In this document: positions 1 to 5,959 of the stretch, piece by piece
Numbering within the stretch: the stretch's first letter is position 1
Layout: each line of letters begins with the position of its first letter
Source of the DNA: Niveispirillum sp.
Lineage (GTDB): Bacteria > Pseudomonadota > Alphaproteobacteria > Azospirillales > Azospirillaceae
Direction: 5' to 3'
NCBI GenBank assembly: GCA_016463045.1
Contig: JAEMSB010000203.1
Coordinates: forward strand, 1-7,834
DNA: 7,834 nt
The notes under the pieces: model-generated
Told to the model about the DNA's origin: nothing
Databases searched by the model: none
The model's input: only the letters and a program-made list of their open reading frames with translations
Program-made: the position numbers and the translations under genes

Positions 1-2
1 AG

Positions 3-110
3 ACAGCCAGGCGCAGCCACGAGGCGACGATGCGGTCGGTCTTATCCTCCCTCACCTCCGGTAGCATCGCCGAGGTGGAGTTTCAGGCGGCGGGCACCCG
101 AAGGGGCTAA
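3..110 (+). CDS. C-terminal end of an unidentified protein (partial)
   Basis: An open frame runs from the left edge to a TAA at 108-110, giving about 35 residues ending in IAEVEFQAAGTRRG. Of the three forward frames it has by far the highest G/C in third codon positions (roughly 31 of 35), which is the bias of the confident genes further right. The other two forward frames and the reverse strand do not show it. This makes it a likely gene end that continues to the left of the window. No domain is recognisable in so short a tail, so I assign no function. It is separated from the next gene by about 215 bases of AT-richer DNA. Confidence 0.45.
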   Translation, partial: TARRSHEATMRSVLSSLTSGSIAEVEFQAAGTRRG

Positions 111-190
111 CGGGACTGCGACCATGTCAGCCGAGTCATTTGATGAACCAATACTTTAGCTTGCAAAATTCAGAGTAAAATAATTTTTAG

Positions 191-218
191 TTGTTTTTCC
201 TCTGGCCGAAGGTAATAT
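191..218 (+). promoter_or_regulatory. Weak candidate promoter for the 546-residue gene
   Basis: TTGTTT (191-196) and TAATAT (213-218) are separated by 16 bases in the only AT-rich stretch upstream of the 327 start. The -35 matches the sigma70 consensus at 3 of 6 positions and the -10 at 4 of 6. A start near 225 would give a leader of about 100 bases containing the hairpin at 266-289. This is a position-based inference only. Another AT-rich candidate, TAAAAT at 176-181, lacks a well-spaced -35. Confidence 0.25.
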
Positions 219-265
219 GACCCTCGATGCGACATCGTATTGACGGGCTGGACAAGCGGTCGGGA

Positions 266-289
266 ATGCCGATTTGCGTAAATCGGCGT
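266..289 (+). promoter_or_regulatory. Leader hairpin / palindromic element
   Basis: GCCGATTT (268-275) and AAATCGGC (280-287) are perfect 8-base complementary arms around a GCGT tetraloop. A U-G and an A-U pair can extend the stem to 266-289. There is no following T-run, so it is not an intrinsic terminator. It lies about 30 bases before the ribosome-binding site of the 327 gene. It could be an mRNA leader structure or a protein-binding palindrome. Confidence 0.5.
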
Positions 290-326
290 GCTGACGGAGC
301 CATGCCCAAATAAACAGGAGGCATGG

Positions 327-1967
327 ATGCAAGAGGCAATTGCGGGGGCTGCCTGGAGCTATGTTGGCAAGCCGGCCCTGATTCACGTGGCGAAGGGTGC
401 GATCGACAATTACTTCGACCAGGAAACGGCTGCAAAGCTCAAAGGCTACCTGGACGATAGTGGCAAGCATCAGGAGTTGCTCGACCGGCTGGACGAAATC
501 AAACGGTCGCTGGGGCGGTTGGCCGTCCTGGCCAACCAGAATATCTGGATCACGGCCTGGAACAATTACAATGCCGTCCTGGTCAAGCTGCACACGTCAT
601 TGCAGGCCTATCAGCAGGCGCGGTCGAAATTCCTGACGGAACTGCAATCCATCGGGACGCCGCCAGCCGGTGGGGCTGGGAGCGATCCCTCCACCAACAA
701 GCTGCGGCGGCTTCAGCGTCAATATTATACCGAGTGTGCCAAGATCATCAGTGGCAATGGTGCGTCGGCTCATGCCAACGAGCTGCTGACAACCGTAACC
801 ATGATCCTGCCAACCCAGCAGAACCAGAACTTGCTTGAACTTGCCAGCAGCCTTATGGCCGCCAATCACACCGACATCATTGAGTATAACACGGTGATCA
901 ATCGCGTGATTTTCCACACCTGGGCCTATGTCTCGACGGCGGCGCTGTTCGTGCAGGAAGCTATGACCTTCCATGAAGCCATGGCCGACATCGACTATAA
1001 GGACAAGCCCACCGTCGCCCTGGTCGATAACCCGATCAGCCTTGATGATGTGGCCGTCCGCAAGCTGGTTACCGAGGCGTCCAAGGTGGTCGACCGTTCC
1101 AATCGGCTGGAAGCCCGCCTGCGCGATCTGGCGGCCACGGGCACCAAGGTCGGCATCCGGTCCGGTCGCTGGGGCGACGCCGAGCGGGGATCCTATGATT
1201 GCTACCTGACCGGCGAGGCGGAGGGAACGCCGTTGAGCCGCAGTTGGGCCGTGGGCGTGGGCAGGGACCACGGCAAAATTATTCAGGAATTCTCCGTGGG
1301 CCTCGACGACAGCCGCCTCCATGTCGGCCTGCCCCAGATTTTCATCACGCGCCCGGCCGACAACAAATCCTACCCGATCCTGGAACGGGAAATAGAGCTG
1401 GGGGTTATGGCCGACAAGCGCATGCTCGCCTCCTGGTTCCTGTCCAAGCCGAAAATGCCGGATACGCTTCAGAACATCACGAACAGCTCGTTTGACGAAG
1501 CCACGGAATATCGGCTCCGGACGCAGGCCAAGTCTATCTCTGCGACCAGTAGCTGGGGCAACTTAGCACGGTCCATCCGGGATGTTGCGACACCCACCAT
1601 GACCACCGAACGGAACATGACCTTCGTCCATGACCACGCCTCCCAAAACTGGAAGGTGGAACTGGTAGAGACGGGCAAGAAGACGACCTTCCGCTTCAAG
1701 CACGAGAAGTCCGGGCAGTATCTGTCGGGCATGCGCGACATGAAGTGCTATCTCAGCATGGATGACCGCCAGAGCCAGTGGCATGTCATCATTACCCCCC
1801 ATGACAATGACGTGGTTGGCAAGCACGAAACCGACAGAATCTGCTTCATCCTGCGGTCCACGCAAGACCGCGAGAACGCACTTTGCTGCCATTTCAGCAG
1901 CGTCCAGGTGAATGAAGCGGTCAATCCCGACGCAGCCCAGCAGCGGTTCCAACTGCATAGCTGGTAA
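327..1967 (+). CDS. Orphan two-part protein: helical N-terminal half and putative C-terminal beta-trefoil
   Basis: I do not recognise this 546-residue protein. The ATG at 327 is chosen because AGGAGG (316-321) sits 5 bases before it; a GTG at 288 in the same frame has no such site. There is no signal peptide. Residues 1-250 look mostly helical, with a hydrophobic to amphipathic helix around 194-215 (VIFHTWAYVSTAALF). A middle region (about 285-385) is rich in short beta-like segments. The last ~130 residues hold three similarly spaced motifs: QNW (440-442), QSQW (482-485) and QRF (539-541). The first two are followed by F-x-F or F-x-L strands (FRF, FIL), and the QRF motif closes the chain. 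This is the pattern of a ricin-type/fascin-like beta-trefoil. The layout, a helical bundle plus a C-terminal trefoil, resembles some pore-forming toxins, but that function is inference. GC content is visibly lower than in the neighbours (about 50% in some 60-base lines, against more than 70% in a parA line). It stands alone, with no partner or immunity gene beside it. Confidence 0.85.
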   Translation: MQEAIAGAAWSYVGKPALIHVAKGAIDNYFDQETAAKLKGYLDDSGKHQELLDRLDEIKRSLGRLAVLANQNIWITAWNNYNAVLVKLHTSLQAYQQARSKFLTELQSIGTPPAGGAGSDPSTNKLRRLQRQYYTECAKIISGNGASAHANELLTTVTMILPTQQNQNLLELASSLMAANHTDIIEYNTVINRVIFHTWAYVSTAALFVQEAMTFHEAMADIDYKDKPTVALVDNPISLDDVAVRKLVTEASKVVDRSNRLEARLRDLAATGTKVGIRSGRWGDAERGSYDCYLTGEAEGTPLSRSWAVGVGRDHGKIIQEFSVGLDDSRLHVGLPQIFITRPADNKSYPILEREIELGVMADKRMLASWFLSKPKMPDTLQNITNSSFDEATEYRLRTQAKSISATSSWGNLARSIRDVATPTMTTERNMTFVHDHASQNWKVELVETGKKTTFRFKHEKSGQYLSGMRDMKCYLSMDDRQSQWHVIITPHDNDVVGKHETDRICFILRSTQDRENALCCHFSSVQVNEAVNPDAAQQRFQLHSW

Positions 1968-2064
1968 CCAACCATCCACCCTCTTTGAATGAACATCATG
2001 CCGCCGTTTCGAGAGATATACAAAGTGGCGGGGGCGTGATGTGCTTTCCTCAAAGATCGGGCAA

Positions 2065-2089
2065 GGGCGGGTGCGTTAAGGTCCCGCCC
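2065..2089 (+). terminator. GC-rich hairpin between the orphan gene and phnA
   Basis: GGGCGGG (2065-2071) and CCCGCCC (2083-2089) form a perfect 7-base stem with an 11-base loop, about 100 bases after the upstream stop and 28 before the phnA start. No T-run follows. It may be a weak or Rho-assisted terminator for the upstream gene, or a leader structure of phnA. Confidence 0.3.
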
Positions 2090-2117
2090 CGGATTGACCC
2101 CCAGCAGGGTGGATGGA

Positions 2118-2333
2118 ATGGACGATGTGAAGGACTGCAACGGCAATATCCTGGCCGAGGGTGACAGCGTCACCCTGATCAAGGACCTGAAGGTCAAAGG
2201 CGCCAATGTCACGCTGAAGCGCGGTACTGTCGTCAAGAACATCCACCTGACCAATGATCCGGAAGAGATTGAGGGCAAGGTGGAGAAGGTGAAGGGCCTG
2301 GTTCTGAAGACCTGTTTCGTGAAGAAGGCCTGA
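2118..2333 (+). CDS. phnA: PhnA (YjdM) family protein, C-terminal domain only
   Basis: This 71-residue protein matches the C-terminal domain of the PhnA/YjdM family: VKDCNGNILAEGDSV, IKDLKVKGANVTLKRGT, then a KGLVLKTCFVKKA ending. From memory, the E. coli protein is about 110 residues and begins with a four-cysteine zinc ribbon. That part is absent here, as in many short alphaproteobacterial members. The name comes from the phosphonate operon, but the family is not shown to act on phosphonates, so the role is unknown. A small SH3-like beta fold is the expected structure. The ATG at 2118 starts exactly at the domain edge; an in-frame TTG at 2094 would add eight residues (MTPSRVDG) with no family similarity. 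The Shine-Dalgarno sequence is weak (GGATGGA just before the ATG). No phosphonate-metabolism gene is nearby. Confidence 0.85.
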   Translation: MDDVKDCNGNILAEGDSVTLIKDLKVKGANVTLKRGTVVKNIHLTNDPEEIEGKVEKVKGLVLKTCFVKKA

Positions 2334-2426
2334 TCTGACCGTCTGCTGAACAGACCGGCACAGACCCGATGCTTCCAGACCCGCTTGCAGCGATGCTGCA
2401 CGTCGGACTCTTTGGACCGGGAGGTG

Positions 2427-3242
2427 ATGGTGCGGCTGCGGCGTGGATATGCGGACGGTCCCTGTGGCCAGATCCATTATTGGGATGGCGGCAAGGGCAA
2501 GCCGCTGGTTCTGGTACATCAGGCCATCATGTCGGCCAACGAGTACGACCATGTGTTCAAGCCCTTTCTGGGCCGGGGTATTCGGCCCATCGCGCTGGAC
2601 CTACCTGGTTTCGGCTTGTCTGATCCGCCGGTGGCTCCACCCAGCATCGCCGACTATGCCGCCGCCATCCCGCCGCTGCTGGACGCGCTTGGTATCCGGC
2701 GGGCGGCCGTCGGCGGTCACCATACCGGCGCGCTGGTCAGCAATGAGGCCGCTAACCTTTATCCCGACCGGATCAGCGCCTGTATCCTGGGTGGCCCCCT
2801 GTTGATCTCTGACACTGTCCGTCAGGCATTGATCACCGATATCGTGGAGCGGGAGAAGGCCTTCACCGCCCTTCCAGAGGCCGCCCACATGGTGGAGGTG
2901 GCCAGAATCCGCGAGCGTTATGCCGCTGGTACCGTCAGCCTGGACCGCATCACCGACTATGTGGTTCAGGCCATGCAGGCCTATGCCATGGGCACCTACT
3001 GGTACGGCCATGCCGCCGCCTTTGAGTATCGTCAGGAAGGCCCACTGATGGCCCTGCGCCAGCCGACCCTGATCCTGACCAATACCGGCGACATGATCTA
3101 CCAGGCAGCGCTGGATGCCCACCGCCTGCGCCCCGACTTCGCCTTTCATGCCATTGAAGGCGGCGGTATCGACATCCTGGACCAGAGCCCGGTGGAATGG
3201 GCCAATGCGGCGGCGGATTTCCTGCACGGCGTTGATTATTGA
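2427..3242 (+). CDS. Alpha/beta-hydrolase-fold protein with an atypical catalytic triad
   Basis: This protein of about 271 residues has the alpha/beta-hydrolase layout: KPLVLVHQ (25-32) where the HG oxyanion segment sits, DLPGFGLSD (58-66), a nucleophile-elbow segment at 97-101, and PTLILTNTGD (213-222) carrying the usual acid-loop Asp222. The elbow reads G-H-H-T-G instead of G-x-S-x-G, so His99 occupies the nucleophile position. The usual C-terminal catalytic His is also missing: EGGGIDILDQSP (from 244) has Gly/Ile where family members read G-H. I recall related GHHTG hydrolase-like proteins, so this may be a conserved subfamily and not decay; the frame is intact. Substrate and activity are unknown, and it may not be a hydrolase. 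GGGAGG (2419-2424) is 2 bases before ATG 2427 and 5 before GTG 2430, so translation may begin at 2430. The gene follows phnA by 93 bases. Confidence 0.85.
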   Translation: MVRLRRGYADGPCGQIHYWDGGKGKPLVLVHQAIMSANEYDHVFKPFLGRGIRPIALDLPGFGLSDPPVAPPSIADYAAAIPPLLDALGIRRAAVGGHHTGALVSNEAANLYPDRISACILGGPLLISDTVRQALITDIVEREKAFTALPEAAHMVEVARIRERYAAGTVSLDRITDYVVQAMQAYAMGTYWYGHAAAFEYRQEGPLMALRQPTLILTNTGDMIYQAALDAHRLRPDFAFHAIEGGGIDILDQSPVEWANAAADFLHGVDY

Positions 3243-3272
3243 TCTCCCTGTTGACGCCCCACAACCCCACCA

Positions 3273-3289
3273 GTTGACAGACCGTCAAC
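3273..3289 (+). promoter_or_regulatory. Inverted repeat over the parA -35 box (candidate operator)
   Basis: GTTGAC (3273-3278) and GTCAAC (3284-3289) are perfect 6-base inverted arms with 5 bases between them. The left arm overlaps the TTGACA -35 box. A further GTTGAC copy lies at 3250-3255. ParA proteins with an N-terminal DNA-binding domain commonly repress their own operon, and this ParA has such a domain, so this is the natural candidate operator. Binding is inferred. Confidence 0.5.
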
Positions 3290-3302
3290 CAATCCCTATG
3301 CT
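3274..3302 (+). promoter_or_regulatory. Sigma70-type promoter of parAB
   Basis: A perfect TTGACA -35 (3274-3279) and TATGCT -10 (3297-3302, 4 of 6) are separated by the ideal 17 bases. Transcription would start near 3309, about 33 bases before the parA ATG. This is the best core-promoter match in the window, and it places parAB in its own transcription unit. Confidence 0.65.
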
Positions 3303-3341
3303 CCCCCACCAGAAACGGCCACAAGCAGTTGGGGGCGCATC

Positions 3342-4331
3342 ATGGATGGGGCGGCGTTGAGGGCTGCGCGCGAGGCGCGGGGGGATACGCAGCAGGCCTT
3401 TGCCGACTGGCTGAATGCCCGCCTGGGCCGCCGGTATGACAAGGGCCGCGTTTCACGCTGGGAAGGCGGGACGGAGAAGATCCCGCAGGCCGTGGCCGAT
3501 ATTGTCGTGGCCCCGGCCCGGCGGCAGCGTGACCGCGCCACCATCATCGCCATTTCCAACCAGAAGGGCGGGGTTGGCAAGACCAGTGCCGCCGTGAACA
3601 TCGCCGCCGCCCTGGCTGCCTTGGGTCAACGCGTGCTGCTGGTCGATGCCGACCCGCAGGCCAGCGCCACGGTCCATCTGGGCATCAGCCAGGCCGAGGC
3701 GTCGGACGCCGGACGCACCACCTATCACGTCATGTTGAAGGATCAGCCCGTATCCGGTGCGGTGATGCCGGTTTGTGACGGGCGGTTCCATCTTCTGCCC
3801 TCCACCATCCTGCTGTCGGCGGCGGAGACGGAGCTGATGGCGGAGCCGATGGGCACGCTGGTCCTGCGGGAGAAGCTGTCCAGCGTGTCGCGCTCCTACG
3901 ACTACATCCTGCTGGATTGCCCGCCGCATCTGGGCATGATGACGTTGAACGCGCTGGCCGCCGCCACCGGGGTGCTGATCCCCGTGCAGACGGAAATGTT
4001 GGCCATGATGGGCGTGCCGCTGCTGCTGGACACCATCGCCAAGGTGCGGCGGCGGGGTAATCCCGACCTGTCGATTATCGGCATCCTGCCCACCATGTTT
4101 ACTTCGCGCCATACCCAAGACCGCGCCACCCTGGCCGACCTGACGGAACGGTTCGGCGGCAGCCTGCGTATCTTCACACCGGTGCCGCGCTCCACCATTT
4201 TTCCGCAATCGGTGGCCGCCGCACAGCCGACCGTGGATGTCGCGTCCGACCCCGCCATCGTCGCCCCCTTCCGGGAGGTGGCCAGTTCCCTGCTTGAAGC
4301 CGACCAGACGGAGGAAGCCCGTGTCGCGTAA
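3342..4331 (+). CDS. parA: ParA partition ATPase with N-terminal Cro/CI-type helix-turn-helix
   Basis: ParA binds ATP, coats the nucleoid as a dimer, and is released by ParB stimulation, which moves the ParB-parS complex and so segregates the replicon. The deviant Walker A motif is clear: KGGVGKT at residues 75-81, with Lys75 as the signature lysine. It is followed by the A' motif DADPQAS (102-108) and the Walker B motif ILLDCPP (189-195). The C-terminal part (VPRSTIFPQS near 280) is typical ParA. Residues 1-60 are an extra domain: LRAAREARGDTQQAFADWL then RVSRWEGG, the pattern of an XRE/Cro-type helix-turn-helix. The 329-residue length fits a ParA with an N-terminal DNA-binding domain, as in plasmid type Ia ParA, although the HTH type differs from the classic SopA/P1 one. 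Such proteins also repress their own promoter, and an inverted repeat over the -35 box fits this. The ATG at 3342 has only a weak GGGGG ribosome-binding site. No replication initiator gene is in the window. Confidence 0.95.
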   Translation: MDGAALRAAREARGDTQQAFADWLNARLGRRYDKGRVSRWEGGTEKIPQAVADIVVAPARRQRDRATIIAISNQKGGVGKTSAAVNIAAALAALGQRVLLVDADPQASATVHLGISQAEASDAGRTTYHVMLKDQPVSGAVMPVCDGRFHLLPSTILLSAAETELMAEPMGTLVLREKLSSVSRSYDYILLDCPPHLGMMTLNALAAATGVLIPVQTEMLAMMGVPLLLDTIAKVRRRGNPDLSIIGILPTMFTSRHTQDRATLADLTERFGGSLRIFTPVPRSTIFPQSVAAAQPTVDVASDPAIVAPFREVASSLLEADQTEEARVA

Positions 4332-5163
4332 GCTCGCCCGCACCAATCCGGCGCTTGCCCCCGCCACGCCGGCGGTTCCGCGCGACAGCGGGTTGAACCG
4401 GCTGTTCGGCACCTCCGCCGATTTCCCGGAACTGGTGGAACTGGACCTGGATCAGGTTCATCCCAACCCGGAACAGCCGCGCCGGCATTTTGATCCCGCC
4501 GCCCTGATGGAACTGGCCGACAGCATCCGCCACAATGGGCTGTTGCAGCCCATCCTGGTGAAGAAGCACGCCGAGGGCGGTTATATCATCGCGGCGGGTG
4601 AGCGGCGCTGGCGTGCCCATGGCTTGCTGGGCAAGCCCACCATCTTCGCCGTCATCACCAAGGGCGATATTGAGGAAGTGGCGTTGGTGGAGAATCTCCA
4701 GCGCCGGGATCTCGATGCGCTGGAAACCGCCTCCGCCCTGGCCCGTTTGGGTGAACGGCATAATTACGCCCAGGAACAGCTGGCTGCCGTTGTCGGCCTG
4801 TCCAAGTCGGAGGTCTCCCGACTGCTGGCCCTGCGCGGTCTGCCGGAAAGGGTGCAGGCCGAATACCCTGCCTTCCGTGACAAGGTCACGAAGAGCCACC
4901 TGTTCGTCCTGGCCGATACAGAAGGGGAGGAGGCGCGCCTTGCCCTCTGGTCGCGCATCAAGGAAGGGGCGACAATCAAGGAACTGCGCGTCGCCAAGCA
5001 GAAGCCGACGGAGCCGGTGGTCGAAAGCCCTGTCCTGACCGTTGCCCGTAAATTGGGCCGCAGCCTGGATAAGCTGTCGGATCGGGCAGGCCGGCTGGCC
5101 GCTGATGAGGTGCAGAGCCTGACGGCCCTGCGTGACCGGATCGACCGTTTGATCAAGGGCTGA
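4321..5163 (+). CDS. parB: ParB partition protein (CTP-dependent DNA clamp)
   Basis: This 280-residue protein binds parS, loads onto DNA as a CTP-dependent clamp and activates ParA. Domains in order: a basic N-terminal tail carrying the ParA-contact region (LNRLFGTS, about 25-32); the ParB/Srx-like CTPase domain with NPEQPRRHFD (49-58), GERRWRA (93-99) and ENLQR (124-128); a helix-turn-helix around 150-171 (QEQLAAVVGLSKSEVSRLL); and a short C-terminal dimerisation segment. All hallmark residues are intact. The GTG at 4321 is chosen because GGAGGA (4310-4315) lies 5 bases before it and the product then starts like other ParBs. It overlaps the last 11 bases of parA, so translation is probably coupled. 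A longer frame upstream lies inside parA and is not needed. A perfect 16-bp palindrome begins one base after the stop codon. Confidence 0.95.
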   Translation: MSRKLARTNPALAPATPAVPRDSGLNRLFGTSADFPELVELDLDQVHPNPEQPRRHFDPAALMELADSIRHNGLLQPILVKKHAEGGYIIAAGERRWRAHGLLGKPTIFAVITKGDIEEVALVENLQRRDLDALETASALARLGERHNYAQEQLAAVVGLSKSEVSRLLALRGLPERVQAEYPAFRDKVTKSHLFVLADTEGEEARLALWSRIKEGATIKELRVAKQKPTEPVVESPVLTVARKLGRSLDKLSDRAGRLAADEVQSLTALRDRIDRLIKG

Positions 5164-5164
5164 A

Positions 5165-5180
5165 CTTGCGACGTCGCAAG
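5165..5180. promoter_or_regulatory. Perfect 16-bp palindrome, candidate parS site
   Basis: CTTGCGACGTCGCAAG is identical to its own reverse complement over all 16 bases and begins one base after the parB stop. Sixteen bases is the usual length of parS, and many plasmid and chromid centromere sites lie beside parAB. It differs from the canonical chromosomal site TGTTTCACGTGAAACA, so it would be a replicon-specific variant. No T-run follows, which argues against a terminator. I saw only one copy in the window. Confidence 0.5.
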
Positions 5181-5237
5181 CAACCGCTCCCCCAAACGGT
5201 AAGGATTGCCGATTCTCCCCCACGGCGTAAGGAAAGC

Positions 5238-5906
5238 ATGACGATGCGTTGGATGCTGACGGCAGCCATGGCGGCAATGTTGGCCGCAACCCCCGCAATC
5301 GCCCAGAATCGGCCTGTTGCCGGCCCCTCTGGACCTGCTGCCACCGCCAAGGAGGCGCAGGTGGAGGGGTTTCGCAACGCGCGCTTCGGCATGACCGAGG
5401 CGCAGGTGCGCGACGCCATCGGTAAGGATTTCAAGCTATCGGGCGATGCCATCCAGCGGGTGGAAGAACCGACGGAGCGAACGACGGCCCTGATCGTGAA
5501 GGTCAATGACCTGCTGCCCGAAAGCGGGCCGGCAGTGATTGCTTACCTCTTGGGGTACAAGACGAAGAAGCTGTTCCGGGTGAATGTGATCTGGGGGCAG
5601 GAGATCGGGTCCCCCACCAAGCCGGAACAGATTGTCGGCACCGCCAACGCCCTGCGCAATTACCTTCTGGGTCAAGGGTACCGGCAAGAAGGCCTGATCC
5701 TGAACCAGTCGCTGGGCGATGATAATGTGTTGGTTTTCCAGGGAAATGATGTGCAGGGCCGCCTGACGGAGCTGATCCTGGGGATTACCAAGAAGCCGCC
5801 GGCCAAGCCCGATGCGCAGCCGGAAGTAGCCGGTGCCAGCCTTCGGTTGTCCTATGTGGAAAAGCCCAAGGAACCGGATATCTATCGCGTGCCGGGCGGT
5901 TTCTGA
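5238..5906 (+). CDS. Secreted periplasmic protein of unknown function
   Basis: I do not recognise this 222-residue protein. It begins with a clear Sec signal peptide: a short basic start (MTMRW), a hydrophobic Ala/Met/Leu core, and a TPAIA-Q cleavage site after residue 22. The mature protein should therefore be periplasmic, with no further membrane segments and no lipobox. The segment GFRNARFGMTEAQVRDAIG resembles the start of small outer-membrane-linked or BamE-like folds, where a 'G-M-t-x-x-q-V' motif precedes a helix; I treat that as a weak hint only. The rest is mixed alpha/beta, with a proline-rich stretch (KKPPAKPDAQPEV) near the C-terminus. The ATG at 5238 follows AAGGA (5229-5233) by 4 bases. 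An in-frame TTG at 5166 would run through the palindrome and lacks the signal-peptide start. It lies 74 bases after parB and could be read from the same promoter. Confidence 0.85.
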   Translation: MTMRWMLTAAMAAMLAATPAIAQNRPVAGPSGPAATAKEAQVEGFRNARFGMTEAQVRDAIGKDFKLSGDAIQRVEEPTERTTALIVKVNDLLPESGPAVIAYLLGYKTKKLFRVNVIWGQEIGSPTKPEQIVGTANALRNYLLGQGYRQEGLILNQSLGDDNVLVFQGNDVQGRLTELILGITKKPPAKPDAQPEVAGASLRLSYVEKPKEPDIYRVPGGF

Positions 5907-5943
5907 TCCTTACCTTCCGGGGGAATCCTTACCCCCTGGGGGC
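5906..5943. repeat. Tandem 19-bp imperfect repeat
   Basis: Two units lie directly end to end: 5906-5924 and 5925-5943. Both begin ATCCTTACC and end with GGGGG plus one base, and 15 of 19 positions agree. The first unit starts on the last base of the upstream stop codon. The copies supply the C and G runs that build alternative hairpins. Confidence 0.55.
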
Positions 5944-5959
5944 TTGTTGCTGTGCCCCC
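5919..5959 (+). terminator. Alternative GC hairpins after the periplasmic-protein gene
   Basis: GGGGG (5919-5923) can pair with CCCCC (5932-5936), and GGGGGC (5938-5943) with GCCCCC (5954-5959) across a 10-base loop. The strong GC stems directly after the stop are followed by an A/T-rich CATAAATAAAT rather than a T-run, so termination would be weak or factor-assisted. It probably closes the upstream transcription unit. Confidence 0.4.

Noticed and set aside
288..326. Upstream GTG start for the 546-residue protein
   Set aside because: It has no ribosome-binding site and lies at the edge of the hairpin; ATG 327 has AGGAGG at ideal spacing.
379..391. TGATTCACGTGGC resembles one half of the canonical parS
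   Set aside because: The second half does not match, and the site lies inside a coding region far from parAB.
2351..2381. Three CAGACC copies between phnA and the hydrolase gene
   Set aside because: The copies are six bases long with irregular spacing and no symmetry; likely chance.
3450..3457. GTTTCACG half-site of canonical parS inside parA
   Set aside because: It has no inverted partner, and it encodes part of the conserved RVSRWEGG helix-turn-helix.
4237..4320. Upstream extension of parB inside parA
   Set aside because: The GTG at 4321 has a near-ideal ribosome-binding site, and the extra residues are an out-of-frame reading of parA.
4174..5298. Long reverse-strand open frame opposite parB
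   Set aside because: It is a mirror of a GC-rich gene; parB on the + strand is unmistakable, and the reverse product resembles nothing.
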